From Batillaria attramentaria (taxonomy: Eukaryota; Mollusca; Gastropoda; Batillariidae), in the NCBI GenBank assembly GCA_018292915.2, contig JACVVK020000142.1, positions 1,146,001-1,210,000 on the forward strand: a stretch of 64,000 bases of DNA, in the 5' to 3' direction. Of this stretch, positions 50,043-64,000 are shown piece by piece. Numbering within the stretch: position 1 is the first letter of the stretch; every line of letters begins with the position of its first letter. The notes under the pieces were generated by a model that worked only from the letters and a program-made list of their open reading frames with translations, ran no database searches and was not told the origin of the DNA. Made by a program: the position numbers and the translations under genes.

Positions 50043-50338
50043 ATAGTTCATTATTTTTGTACAGTCCAATCAAACATGATCAAGCACAAACGTCATGTCT
50101 GTGACACTACAGTTTCCCTTTCATTCAAATCATAAGAATCTGACATCATCAATCATACGTGTTCAAGCTGATTTGGAAAACAAAACTGATACAGAAATGG
50201 AAACGAGAAATAAGACAACATACTGATGCTGGGAATTATGCGAACTAAATTCTGTCAGCTATACTCGATTAGCATTGTCGCTTATTGAATAGGCACCGGA
50301 CTCTCAATGCTCCCGTCTGTCTCTCTGTCTGTCTGTCT

Positions 50339-50469
50339 GGGAGCCGGGGTGGCCGAATGGTAGAGCGTTGGACTCTCAATGCTCGGGGCGTGAGTTCGAA
50401 TCCCGGCTGGGACCAAATATTTGTGCTGGCTTTTTCATCGTTGCCCCGTCTTTGGACGTTAAACTCCCC

Positions 50470-50472
<3 letters not shown>
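50339..50472 (+). mobile_element. S1 SINE with internal deletion
   Basis: Complete head and body, but the segment between the GCCCCGTCTTTG and GGACGTTAAACTCCC blocks is deleted. Confidence 0.8.
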
Positions 50473-50508
<36 letters not shown>

Positions 50509-50704
50509 ATAACTATCATGAGTGGGTTTTTATACATGGTGTACCCACGTGTAATCTCACTACTTGTGTGTATGCATGTGTATACAATCTTCAAGCATGT
50601 TAAGTCGAAATGTATACGAAGCTCTTTTGTCTGCTGTTTATTTATATGTGCAAAACACTTAAAAACGAAATCATACAAAAACGACTACAAAATGCTTATA
50701 ATAT

Positions 50705-50764
50705 AAATTTAGCTTCTGTTGTCAGTATATTTATAAATTTAGCTTCTGTTGTCAGTATATTAGG
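50705..50764. repeat. 31-bp direct duplication
   Basis: TATAAATTTAGCTTCTGTTG plus 11 bases occurs twice, head to tail. Confidence 0.75.
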
Positions 50765-51342
50765 GCAGGTAGGCATACTCAACCATTTGTTTACGTGTTT
50801 GTGAGTGAGTGTGTTTGTGTCTGTATATGTTTGTCTGTGGGTGTATGTGCGTGTATACTGCATGCATGAAAAAAAAAATGTACTTGTAGGGTCTACGCTC
50901 TTTACGAATGATATTAGAGAAATTGACCAGTCGTTACAGGACCACGAGACCGCGTCTTGTGCTCTAGTCAATTCCGTGCGGAATATATGCGTAAATGGCT
51001 GTAACTCTTTAGAAATAGACTACATTGCAAGGCATATATGTATATTATGTATAACTTTTTGTTATAGCGCGCACAAGCCTGTTGTCCTCAGTACTCCACA
51101 TTCCTATTTTTTGTTTTTTGTTGTCGGTTTTTTTGGTTGCTTGTTTTTTCTTAGATATATAAGCCCCTACTTTGTAACTTGCCTTCATGGCGGTTGACTA
51201 TAGCATTACTCCAGTTTATACTCTAGTTTCAAGATAAGCTAGTTATGCCGGTTATACATGCACCATGTCTTTGTCCTTGTCATTGTATCGTTCATATAGA
51301 TATATACCAAAAACAGAAAAAAGAAAAAAAACCGACTGTCTC

Positions 51343-51345
<3 letters not shown>

Positions 51346-51420
<75 letters not shown>
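51346..51420. repeat. (CA)n microsatellite
   Basis: Pure CA tract in the B-C intergenic region. Confidence 0.95.
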
Positions 51421-51423
<3 letters not shown>

Positions 51424-51758
51424 CTGTCCGGGAATTCGGATTTCTAAGAATCACAGCCACATTGCGGCTAGGGGGGAAAAATTGCCTCCGCTCCCTGACC
51501 GATACAAACGATTAAGCCAGCGCCACGCCACATGTTGAAACCGAGGTAACATCAGGTGTATGTCGCAACAGCAGGCGGGTAGTGTGCAATAACTGTACAT
51601 GTACACTGCAATGCAAATGAGCCTGTCTGCCTGATTTGTATTTCTTTCTGTTTTGCTTGCAGAGATTTTTGCAAGACAGTCTCGGTTTCAGTGTTTCACA
51701 AACCATTGAGAGAGAAGAGAAACTGGCCAAATTTTGAAAAATAAATAAAGTATTGAGT

Positions 51759-51926
<168 letters not shown>

Positions 51927-52517
51927 CTTCTTGTTATTGTCGCTGCTGCTGCTGCAGCTGTTGTTGTTGTTGTTGTTTGACTCATTTAACAGAGTTTCTC
52001 GCATTGCAGCGTCAAAAATATACGTAGCCACAATGCCATGTCAGCTAAAAGACAAGAAATATATGTGCAAGCGACCGACTATGATAAATTTCGATGATAA
52101 TGGGACAAAATAAAAACAAAACATACAAGTAGCGCAAGTATAATTCATTAAAACAGTGACTGTTATACATAGCATGCCATAGCATGATATACACTGGAGA
52201 AAACAAGAAATGCAAAGCAAACTGATTTCATTCAAGGAAAGTGGAGAAGAGGAAGAAGGGTCCTCAAACAAAACAAAGCAAAAAATCATGTGTAAATAAT
52301 ATTCCAAAATATATCAAATCAGCATACTGCATCTGTATTAAGTACAAAGCAAGTTGCTTCTCTTGAAGAGTATAATGATTGTCTGTGATGTACAGATACT
52401 ACTCAGATGGAATGTTTGTGTATGTTGTGAGTGTGTGCTTTGTTGATTATTTGTGTCTATAATTTTTTTTTTACACTGTTATAATTGTTATCACTATTTG
52501 GATTGATATTTGGATCG

Positions 52518-52580
<63 letters not shown>
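52518..52580. repeat. (TG)n microsatellite
   Basis: Pure TG tract in the B-C intergenic region. Confidence 0.95.
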
Positions 52581-52582
<2 letters not shown>

Positions 52583-52689
52583 TTATGTGTTGTATATGTT
52601 TGTTCTACATGATATTCTTTAGAGTAATATATGTCCATATAGGTAGGTCTGTTATACATAAATGCTTGTGGCATGTATATGCATATTTA

Positions 52690-53370
52690 TACCACTCTAC
52701 CACTACATGTATTACAAGTCATGGTTTAAAATCCATAATTCACCACGCGTGGTATAACATTGTACCCATGACAATCACACGTGAATTGTGGCTGTACCTA
52801 AAGAGTGCACATGTACTACCCCCAGCAATATTCCAGCAGTGTGTTCTGGTTAAAGGATTTACGTCACGATATGACGCGAAAAGCGACTTGAAAATAATTT
52901 ACGTCACGACATAACGTGGTTCGACTTCGGACGAGAATGGGGACGAAGGAGCTTTGCCAGTCGCTTGACGAGGAATTGTTGATCTTTTGCTGCGTTTTAT
53001 CCGCAATCGGTCGTGTTTGTGACAAGCGTAAGCCTAGTTCCAGTTCTCTACTAAGACGGCTTCGAAACGGACCCGCTGACTTCTCAAAGCCTACGGACAA
53101 AGCGAAGCGAAGCACGTCAGTCAGAGATACCGCGTGAAGCAATTAGATTGCCGATTTCAGCTTTCAAATCAAAGAAATGCAGGTACGGACGTGGTATAAA
53201 TAATTTTCCCAATTCGGTGCCCCCGATTACGTAAAATACACCACACGAGTTTGTTGATTTCGACCGTAAAACTGCTCGTTAAAACTCGCAGTTTTACGGT
53301 CGAAATCAACAAACTCGTGTTAGTGTATTTTCCGTAATCGGGAGCACCTCATTGTGAAAACTCTATGTCC
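52690..53370 (+). mobile_element. Interspersed repeat with terminal palindrome, copy 1
   Basis: An approximately 680-bp unit ending in a 133-bp near-perfect palindrome (53216-53348; arms begin GGTGCCCCCGATTACG and TTTGTTGATTTCGACCG). The whole unit reappears inverted at 58985-60065. It is a non-autonomous DNA element; the superfamily is not identified. Confidence 0.65.
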
Positions 53371-53487
53371 CTAATAGTGGCTTTGTTCTCATCTGAATAC
53401 AGGATGTGTACTCGTATGCCAAACCTACTTTACCACACCTATTCAATGAGCCACGGCAATATAATTTACATTTCAAAATATATTCAA

Positions 53488-53770
53488 ACTTAACTACACC
53501 ACACAATGCATCCGGATAGTCACAATGCCGTAAAGAGGTGTGACGATCGAGGAAAACGAGTGATGTGTTTCAGCGTGTCAAACAGTATAAAACACGCGAA
53601 GAGGGCAATAAGCAATATTTCGAAATACAGCAAACTTAGCTACACCACACAATGCATCCGGATAGTCACAATGCCGTAAAGAGGTGTGACGATCGAGGAA
53701 AACCAGTGAATGTGTTTCAGCGTATCAAACAGTTCAAAACACGCGAAGACGGCAATAGGCAAGACAAATT
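53488..53770. repeat. 147-bp tandem duplication
   Basis: Two copies start ACTACACCACACAATGCATC (53492) and GCTACACCACACAATGCATC (53639) and stay about 90% alike. An open frame in the second copy (HPDSHNAVKRCDDRGK) is disturbed in the first, so I do not call a gene. Confidence 0.7.
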
Positions 53771-54204
53771 ATTGCGTTTGTTGCACCTAAGCTGTCCTTC
53801 GACAGTCTTCGCGAAAAATCCTACAACTCTTAGTCACTTAAACAACTGCTTTAGCTGTGGTGCTGTGTAAATAATGACGTGTTCACTTCGGCTGGGAGAA
53901 GCAAGAATTTCCCTCAGCTGTGACAATGCGTTCAAAGTGTTCTTGGTGTGAATTTAATGTGAAATTTTGCTGAGCACTGTTTCATGGCGTGTCCAACCAT
54001 GTGGTGATTTGGTTCTTATTGCAATGTATCCTTTTCTTCTCCGTTTAATCCCTCTGTGCATCAGACGGTGGGGAATAAAAATGACTTGACTTGACTTGAC
54101 TACAGCAATCGGACAAAGACATACATGTACAAAATTAATACATGTACAAGCAACTACCTCAAAGCCTAAGAGGGTGTGTGGGAGGGGGAGGGGGGTGCGA
54201 TGAG

Positions 54205-54206
<2 letters not shown>

Positions 54207-54286
<80 letters not shown>
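54207..54286. repeat. (TG)n microsatellite
   Basis: Flanked on both sides by G-rich GGGAGGGGG blocks. Confidence 0.95.
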
Positions 54287-54287
<1 letters not shown>

Positions 54288-54410
54288 GGCGGGAGGGGGG
54301 AGGGAGGGGTCGGTGGGAGGGGAAGTGGAGAGTTGAGGAAAGGATTCAAAGGTATAAGACCGTGATGTATCAGACTAGTACATCTTACAATAAGTCTAAA
54401 CTATCCTACG

Positions 54411-54500
54411 AGGAGCCGGGTTAGCCGACCGGGCACAGCGTGGGGACTATCAATACCGCAAAGGTCGTGAGTTGAATTGCCGGCTGAGAGCCAAACATTC
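54411..54500 (+). mobile_element. tRNA-like SINE head downstream of gene C
   Basis: GAGGAGCCGGGTTAGCCGAC and GTCGTGAGTTGAATTGCCGG resemble the S1 head but are distinct; only the tRNA-like part is clear. Confidence 0.5.
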
Positions 54501-54536
54501 CTTCTGGCTATTTTTCTTGGTTGGTCTGTCTTTAAT

Positions 54537-54542
54537 TTTATT
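54537..54542 (-). promoter_or_regulatory. Candidate poly(A) signal for gene C
   Basis: AATAAA on the minus strand 83 nt past the gene C stop codon, in an A/T-rich stretch. The short distance makes this the best supported poly(A) signal of the three genes. Confidence 0.5.
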
Positions 54543-54624
54543 AACAAGGACAAATTCCTTTTTAAAAATAAAAAATAAAAAGCCAGCAAATTTAACTCTT
54601 CTAAGCTTCGCGCCATTAGGTCAT

Positions 54625-58603
<3,979 letters not shown>

Positions 58604-58660
58604 CTGGAAGGGATAATGATTTTTTTTTAATGAAAATGAGAAGGGGCTGTTCTTCATAAA

Positions 58661-58702
<42 letters not shown>

Positions 58703-58704
58703 CG

Positions 58705-58849
58705 ATAACGATCCTTTATTTTACAACGGAAGAAGTTATAGGCACACAAAGACCATTTTCAAACTTGCCGTTGCTACACTACCATAAAAAAAGAAAATTC
58801 AAAAAAGACTAAGAAGAGAAGGAGACAAAAATTACCTAAGAAAAGGAAA

Positions 58850-58898
<49 letters not shown>
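58705..58898 (-). mobile_element. LINE 3' UTR fragment, inverted
   Basis: On the minus strand: (TG)n, then GCAACGGCAAGTTTGAAAA and TGTAAAATAAAGGATCG. This is the third copy of the TG-plus-tail arrangement, near the 5' end of visible gene C. Confidence 0.55.
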
Positions 58899-58904
<6 letters not shown>

Positions 58905-58925
58905 TATATATATATATGCATATGT

Positions 58926-58980
<55 letters not shown>
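58853..58980. repeat. (CA)n(TA)n microsatellite
   Basis: CA tract followed by TA tract ending at the inverted palindrome repeat. Confidence 0.95.
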
Positions 58981-58984
<4 letters not shown>

Positions 58985-58986
<2 letters not shown>

Positions 58987-60065
58987 GTTTTCACAATGAG
59001 GTGCCCCCGATTACGGAAAATACACCACACGAGTTTGTTGATTTCGACCGTAAAACTGCGAGTTTTAACGAGCAGTTTTACGGTCGAAATCAACAAACGA
59101 GTGTGGTGTATTTTACGTAATCGGGGGCACCGAATTGGGAAAATTATTTATACCACGTCCCTACCTGCATTTCAAGTCTTTGATTTGAAAGCTGACATCG
59201 GCAATCCAAATGCTTCACGCGACATCACTGACTGAGGTGCTTTACCTCGCTTTGTCCATAGGCTTTGAGAAGTCAGCTTTTCCGTTTCGAAGCCTCCGTC
59301 TTAGTAGAGAACTGGAACTAGGCTTACGCTTGTCACAAACACGACCGCTTGTTGATAACACGCAGCAAAAGATCAACAATTCCACGTCAAGCGACTGGCA
59401 AAGCTCCTTCGTCCCCATTTCCGTACGAAGTCGAACTAAGTCATGTCGTGACGTAAATTATTCCTTAGTCCCTTTTCGCGTCATATTGTGACGCAAATCC
59501 TTTCACCAGAACACACTGCTGGAACACTGCTAGGGGTAATACCTGTTCACTCTTTAAGGCGATGTCACACTGAAAACAAGTTTCCCTGCTTCGGTCAAGA
59601 CATTCCTACCTTACTAGACACCCTTTTCTTGTATGTAGAACTTCAATGCGTATGAAATACCTCTGGATGGGGTTTCTGGGTAAAGTCGATGTCTCTTTTC
59701 CTTATACATACATGTTGACTGAGCGGATACGGGAAGGTGTCACTTGACACTCCGCACGGCGGCTTTCATTGGTTGAAACACAAAACACGTTTTCGGATTT
59801 TAGGGCAGGCTCTTAAACTGAAAACACGATCGAAACAGTGTTTTGAAAACATTGTTGTGAAGTATGTCACACGACAAAACACACTGTTTCGCAGCGAAAC
59901 ATCTGAAAACAATGTTTTCAAGTGTTTTTGCCCTCTCGTGTGACATGGCCTTTAGGTACAGCCATAAAATACACGCGTGGTTGTCATGGGTACAATCTTT
60001 ATACCACATGTGGTGAATTATGGATTTTATACCATGACTTGTAATAGTGGTAGAGTGGTATAAAT
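58985..60065 (-). mobile_element. Interspersed repeat with terminal palindrome, copy 2, carrying a nested MITE
   Basis: Inverted copy of 52690-53370, with the palindrome at 59000-59131. It is about 400 bp longer because of an insertion at 59557-59952. The two copies face each other around gene C. Confidence 0.65.
59557..59952. mobile_element. 396-bp MITE with TA target duplication
   Basis: The ends AAGGCGATGTCACAC and GTGTGACATGGCCTT pair, with TA on each side. The uninterrupted sequence CTCTTTAGGTACAGCC is preserved in the other repeat copy near 52793-52808, a true empty site. Tc1/mariner-like by its TA target. Confidence 0.8.
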
Positions 60066-60243
60066 ATATATATGCGCACTCGCGCGGCAAGCATAGTTAT
60101 ACACAAAATCATGATATCACTTATGATGTACATACTCATGGGACTAGCGCAGGTGTATCACTGTTTATGTAAATTGCGTGACAGGTTTTGTTGGTAAGAA
60201 GTGAACTTTGGTGAATGGGCAAGACGGATGGGTTGTAAATAAT

Positions 60244-61147
60244 TTATGCAGTTTCTGATGCTAGGTGGTTGAAGAGACTTTTCCTGAATGATGACTGCGA
60301 TCCATTGTTAGTAATGCTTAGAGGGAGTTTGTTCCAAAGAGAGGCACCGGAGAAGCAGAGACTTGATTTAAAAATATCTATTCTCGGACGTGGCGGTATA
60401 AAGCGTTGCGTTGATGAGGGATAGCGTGGATCAGACGAGGTAAAGAGGCTGCTGATGTACTGTGGCAGGACGCCTTTGCGGATTTTGAACATAAACATAC
60501 CTTTATTTAAGATCAGATGTTTCGGAAGAGAGAGCATTTCTAGCTCTTGAAGTTTCTGGTCAGTTGTTAGTGTGGGGTCGGGAAGGATCAATTTTGCTGC
60601 TCTCCTGTGTAAGGAGTTTAGTCTCTTCAAATGGACATCACTGCATCCGTCCCAGAGTGTGGACAAATAGTCAATGTGGGGTTTAATATTGGCGTTAATA
60701 AACAATTTTCGAGAATCGCTGTCAATAAAGTATTTCAGTTTTGACAACATAAATAAATTTCTTGACACAAGTTTACAGACTTTTTCTATATGCGCGTGCC
60801 ATTTCATTTGACTGCCAATGATAAGACCCAGTAAGCGATGTCCTGCGACTTGTTCAATGGGCTGGTTTTGGACAGACAGGCCGAGCGTAAATGGGCCGAG
60901 CTGATGTTTCTGACGCGTGGCAATGACCATACATTCCGTCTTAGCTGGATTTAGAACCATAGAATTTCGGTGACACCAATCAGACACGTCGTTTAAGCCC
61001 TCCTGTAACCGTTCGCCTATTGTGTCGATGTTCTTGTCAGGCGTGTGAATGGTCGCATCGTCAGCGAATAAGTCACATGACAGCTTGTCACCCAGATGAA
61101 GCGGTAGATCATTGATGTATAAACAAACAAGGAGGAACGGCCCCGTC
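60244..61147 (-). mobile_element. LINE reverse transcriptase, 3' part
   Basis: The minus strand is open and reads LYINDLPLH, then DLFADDATIH with the catalytic DD, RLLGLIIGSQMKWHAHIE and the usual LINE C-terminal region (LILPDPTLTTDQKLQELEML, GASLWNKLPLSI) to a stop at 60244. The style is jockey/CR1-like. It is the downstream half of the element at 62681-63060, separated by a 1.5-kb insertion. The frame is intact except for that insertion. Confidence 0.8.
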
Positions 61148-61301
61148 CTACAAAGTTGTTTCTCCAAATTTCATTTTATTTTGTCTGTTTTGTTGTTATT
61201 GTTGCCGGTTCTCCCCTATCCAAGTTCTACCAATGACACTAGATCCTCTACGACCTCGACCGATTAGTCACGTGACTGGGGGTGGGGCCGGGTGGGGGGA
61301 G

Positions 61302-61334
<33 letters not shown>

Positions 61335-61374
61335 GAGAGGTCGTCATACACGGAGAGAGAGATGACGTCAATTC

Positions 61375-61895
61375 CGCGAACTAAACATTTTGACGTCAGC
61401 CTCTAGCACTGCGATCGTCTGAGGAAACTTGTTTATGTCTTGTGATTTCCCTGTTGGCTTGGGGAGCCGGGGTGGTCGAATGGTAGAGCGTTGGACTTCT
61501 AATGCTCGGGTCGTGAGTTCGATCCCCGCTGGGGCCAAATATTTGTGCTGGCTTTTTCATCGTTGCCCCGTCTTTGATATCACCCTCTGTGGTGGAAAAG
61601 GACGTTAAACTCCCAAACACCCACCCACCCACCCCCTGTTGGCTTTGTGGCTTCCCCGACTGAATTATTTTTCACATGAAATCTGGAAGATCTAGAGGGC
61701 TGGTGAAATGTCGGAGGCAGTGACGATACTTGCTTATTTTGTCTGTGAACTAAGCGTTTGACGTCAGCTTCACACTGGTGGTATGACAGATGATGCTTGT
61801 GCATATCTTGTGATTTCCCTGTTGCTTTTGTGACTTCCCTGGCTGAATTAATTTTTACATAAAATCTGGAAGATCTAGAGGGCTGGTGAAACATG
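61375..61895. repeat. Tandem duplication interrupted by a SINE
   Basis: Two units share GACGTCAGC, CTTGTGATTTCCCTGTTG and TCTGGAAGATCTAGAGGGCT; the first is split by the SINE at 61459-61634. Confidence 0.7.
61459..61634 (+). mobile_element. S1 SINE with target duplication
   Basis: Flanked by CCTGTTGGCTT (61448-61458 and 61635-61645). The empty site is visible in the second unit of the local tandem duplication (TTTCCCTGTTGCTTTTGTG near 61816). Confidence 0.88.
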
Positions 61896-62434
61896 GACTA
61901 GAATACCTTGGATTGTACTTATGAAATCGAAAATTTGGAACTCTTTTGACCGGTGCTTCTCGCAGAAACTTGAAAAAGTTATGTTTATCTAAACGTTCAG
62001 TTATTCTAAATGCTAAAGCTATAATGGTGCAGTAGTTCCTGTCATATGTGCCGTTGTCACACTGGACAAAAACGCCGGGATGATAAGTAATTTGCAGTAG
62101 TCTTTTCATAGATATTTGATCTTATGTGCAAACCACCCCTACCTCGGAAATATTTTTTTTACACAAAACCAGTCAGAGCTACAGAGCTGTAGCACGAATA
62201 CAGGCAGTGTGATTGGGTGAACTTCCAAAGTCTAGAAAATGAAGGAATTTGAACAACTTTTTCGAAAAAATTCGTAACATGACCGATTTTTTAAAATCGG
62301 CGATAACTCTTCTGAAAATGCGGCAGGCTAAAAATCGCGACAGGTAGCTCTGGAGAAGGTGATTTCCCATTTTATCTCAAAGTAAAAAGGCCTCCATCGA
62401 GGTGGTTTAGGAGATAGCCATCATTACATCCGTC

Positions 62435-62465
<31 letters not shown>

Positions 62466-62680
62466 ACACACGTCTCACAACTCCCGCCAAAAAGAACGCA
62501 GCAGCATAGTGTGCACGTCAAGTGTCTATGACGCAGGTTTCGTTACGTCACTATGCGCGTGAAAGTATGTATTGTGTGGAGAAACGTCACAGTCTTGTTT
62601 TGTATCACTGAAACTTGCTGCTGCGCGCAGCAAAATCTGCCCCGTCTCATAAAGTTGTTTCTCTATAGAGAAACAACTTA

Positions 62681-63060
62681 AAAAGGAGAGGCCCAAGGAT
62701 TGAGCCCTGGGGCACGCCTCGGGCAATCAAGCCTTTTGACGAGTATGAGCCGTTCAACAAGACACTTTGGTTTCTATTTCTGAGGTAGGAACGAAAAAAT
62801 AAAGACACATCACGACTCGACTGAGACGTTGTAACTAAATGTGTGTTTCCTGTGTGTGCGCTGTCGGTGTGGGTGGTTGTTGTGTTGGTACTTGGCGTGA
62901 CGTCATTAAGATAGAGTTTCAGTTTTGTCAAAAGGATGTCATGGTCGACGAGGTCGAACGCTTTTTTCAAGTCAATGAAAGCAGCACCAGTTACTTGTGT
63001 ATTGTTCGTAGCAGAAAGCCAAACATCCGTCAGGCGTGCTAGAGCCGTGTGACATGAGAG
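62681..63060 (-). mobile_element. LINE reverse transcriptase, 5' part
   Basis: The minus strand reads TALARLTDVWLSA, AAFIDLKKAFDLVDHDILL (motif A), FLRSYL-like spacing and GVPQGSILGPLLF (motif B), then stops making sense at the insertion. Upstream the frame runs into a (CT)n tract at 63057-63080, so the element is 5'-truncated or eroded there. Confidence 0.78.
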
Positions 63061-63150
63061 AGAGAGAGAGAGAGAGAGATGAACTGACGATGTTTGCCAA
63101 GGGTTTTCAGGCACAAAAGCCCAGGTTACAAACCTGTCCTTGATACATGT

Positions 63151-63197
<47 letters not shown>

Positions 63198-63249
63198 TGA
63201 CTGACTGACTGACAGACAGACAAACTGGGTTAGGTAATTAGCTGTGATT

Positions 63250-63374
63250 CCCCATCAAGCTGTGGTATTCCGACTCGTATTTTGATCCAAGACGCAAATC
63301 AACCCTGAGCGTTAGCGAAGGGTTGATTGCGTCTTGGATCAAAATACGAGTCGGAATACCACAGCTTGATGGGG
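63250..63374. mobile_element. Near-perfect palindrome, 125 bp
   Basis: Arms of about 57 bp start CCCCATCAAGCTGTGGTATT and pair with only one or two mismatches. It is probably a MITE; no target duplication was read. Confidence 0.6.
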
Positions 63375-63379
63375 TGTAA

Positions 63380-64000
63380 ATGCTTTATCATCCTTTTGGG
63401 GGCTAATTTATGGTATATTTTGAACGTTTATCCTAGTAAAAACTGACAGTCGACAGCGGCTGCACATAGCAGACGAACGAGTTTGTACGTCGGCAGAGCA
63501 CAACACCGACACAATAAAGTGCGCCTTTTTATACCGGCAAAACGGTGTCTGTTCATTCATGAACTCAAATCCAACCAAAAACACAAGTTCTAAACTTCGA
63601 CTAAAGACACAAACAAACATGCTAACGCTTTCAAGGAAATGTAAATTTGCGAGGTGAATGCGAAACCGATCAAGCACAGCTCAGTCTGTTCACGCTTTGC
63701 ATGATTAGGGTTCGAGCGGGACGGTCTTCCTGTCGCGATTCTTCACGAAATATGAAGCTTTGTGGTGTTTATTGCAATATTTGTAGTACATGTACACCGA
63801 TTAAAGTGTCCTTCCACCAACAGTTACATTTTTAACTGCATGCATGATTCAAACGATTCAAGAAGCTTCTGTTCAATCGGAGATCTATCTAGACAACGAA
63901 TCCGCTACCATTCTCTGCGCCGATAGCAGACGACGCAGTGAGTCGATTTTGTTCAGCTTTATGTCACAGGTTCCGTGTTTCCATAGCGTTGAAACTGCTT
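63380..64000. other. Right edge, no gene seen
   Basis: No exon with a signal peptide that would fit gene C was found here on the minus strand. Confidence 0.4.

Larger units (their letters stand above)
61148..62680. mobile_element. 1.5-kb insertion inside the LINE reverse transcriptase
   Basis: It splits the frame right after the GPLLF motif. Both ends carry the direct repeat CCCCGTC-x4-AAAGTTGTTTCTC (about 61149 and 62640), and the right end adds a small palindrome (AGTTGTTTCTCTATAGAG and its mirror). It contains a tandem duplication (61375-61895), a SINE (61459-61634) and a short (CA)n. No coding capacity was seen; the family is unrecognised. Confidence 0.6.

Noticed and set aside
58924..59491. 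Frames in the inverted repeat around 59000-59500
   Set aside because: The same sequence occurs at 52860-53210 in a different reading context; it is non-coding element sequence.

Overview
This is a window of animal nuclear DNA, most likely from a gastropod mollusc. The genes have introns, long (AC)n microsatellites occur every 1-2 kb, and there are many tRNA-derived SINEs, Tc1/mariner and piggyBac-type relics, RTE-like and other LINEs, and a solo LTR. The mollusc assignment is inference from repeat and protein style; no marker gene was seen.

The main content is a head-to-tail tandem array of three paralogous, secreted or surface, cysteine-rich genes on the minus strand, called C, B and A here. 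I rebuilt them exon by exon from splice sites and reading phase. Gene C (54625-58603, 5' exon not found) has one domain, gene B (22846-49181, 13 exons, 650 aa) has three, and gene A (4362-17003, 9 exons, 450 aa) has two. Genes A and B start with a 31-nt signal-peptide exon under matching promoters, and all three end in a hydrophobic C-terminus, in A and B of GPI-anchor type. Every domain is spread over four exons, named a, b, c and d here. Each exon carries a C-x(7-12)-C-x(17-37)-C unit and the intron phases repeat 1-2-1-2-1, so a four-exon domain is a symmetric module that can be duplicated without a frameshift. A further, nearly identical d exon sits alone at 635-804 inside a recent ~0.6-kb duplication. 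I do not recognise the family.

Intron 2 of gene B (33651-48349) is 14.7 kb, against 2.9 kb in gene A. It holds a perfect 14-copy, 72-bp minisatellite with an open frame (34006-35013) and an ~8.8-kb segment bounded by inverted repeats (36391-45230). That segment contains an uninterrupted RTE-like retrotransposon ORF (39901-42891), several SINEs, and an apparently real three-exon gene for a 103-aa acidic protein (43081-44842, minus) with an ETS-type promoter motif.

Layout: 1-4.3 kb, 3' flank of gene A and the isolated d exon; 4.4-17 kb, gene A with a Tc1 relic (10815-12588) and a solo LTR (5478-6199) in its introns; 17-22.8 kb, intergenic with MITEs; 22.8-49.2 kb, gene B; 49.3-54.6 kb, microsatellite-rich intergenic DNA; 54.6-58.6 kb, gene C; 58.7-64 kb, repeats and a LINE reverse transcriptase split by a 1.5-kb insertion. 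The gene copies serve as natural controls, because several insertions can be dated or confirmed by the empty site in a paralogous intron or a second repeat copy.
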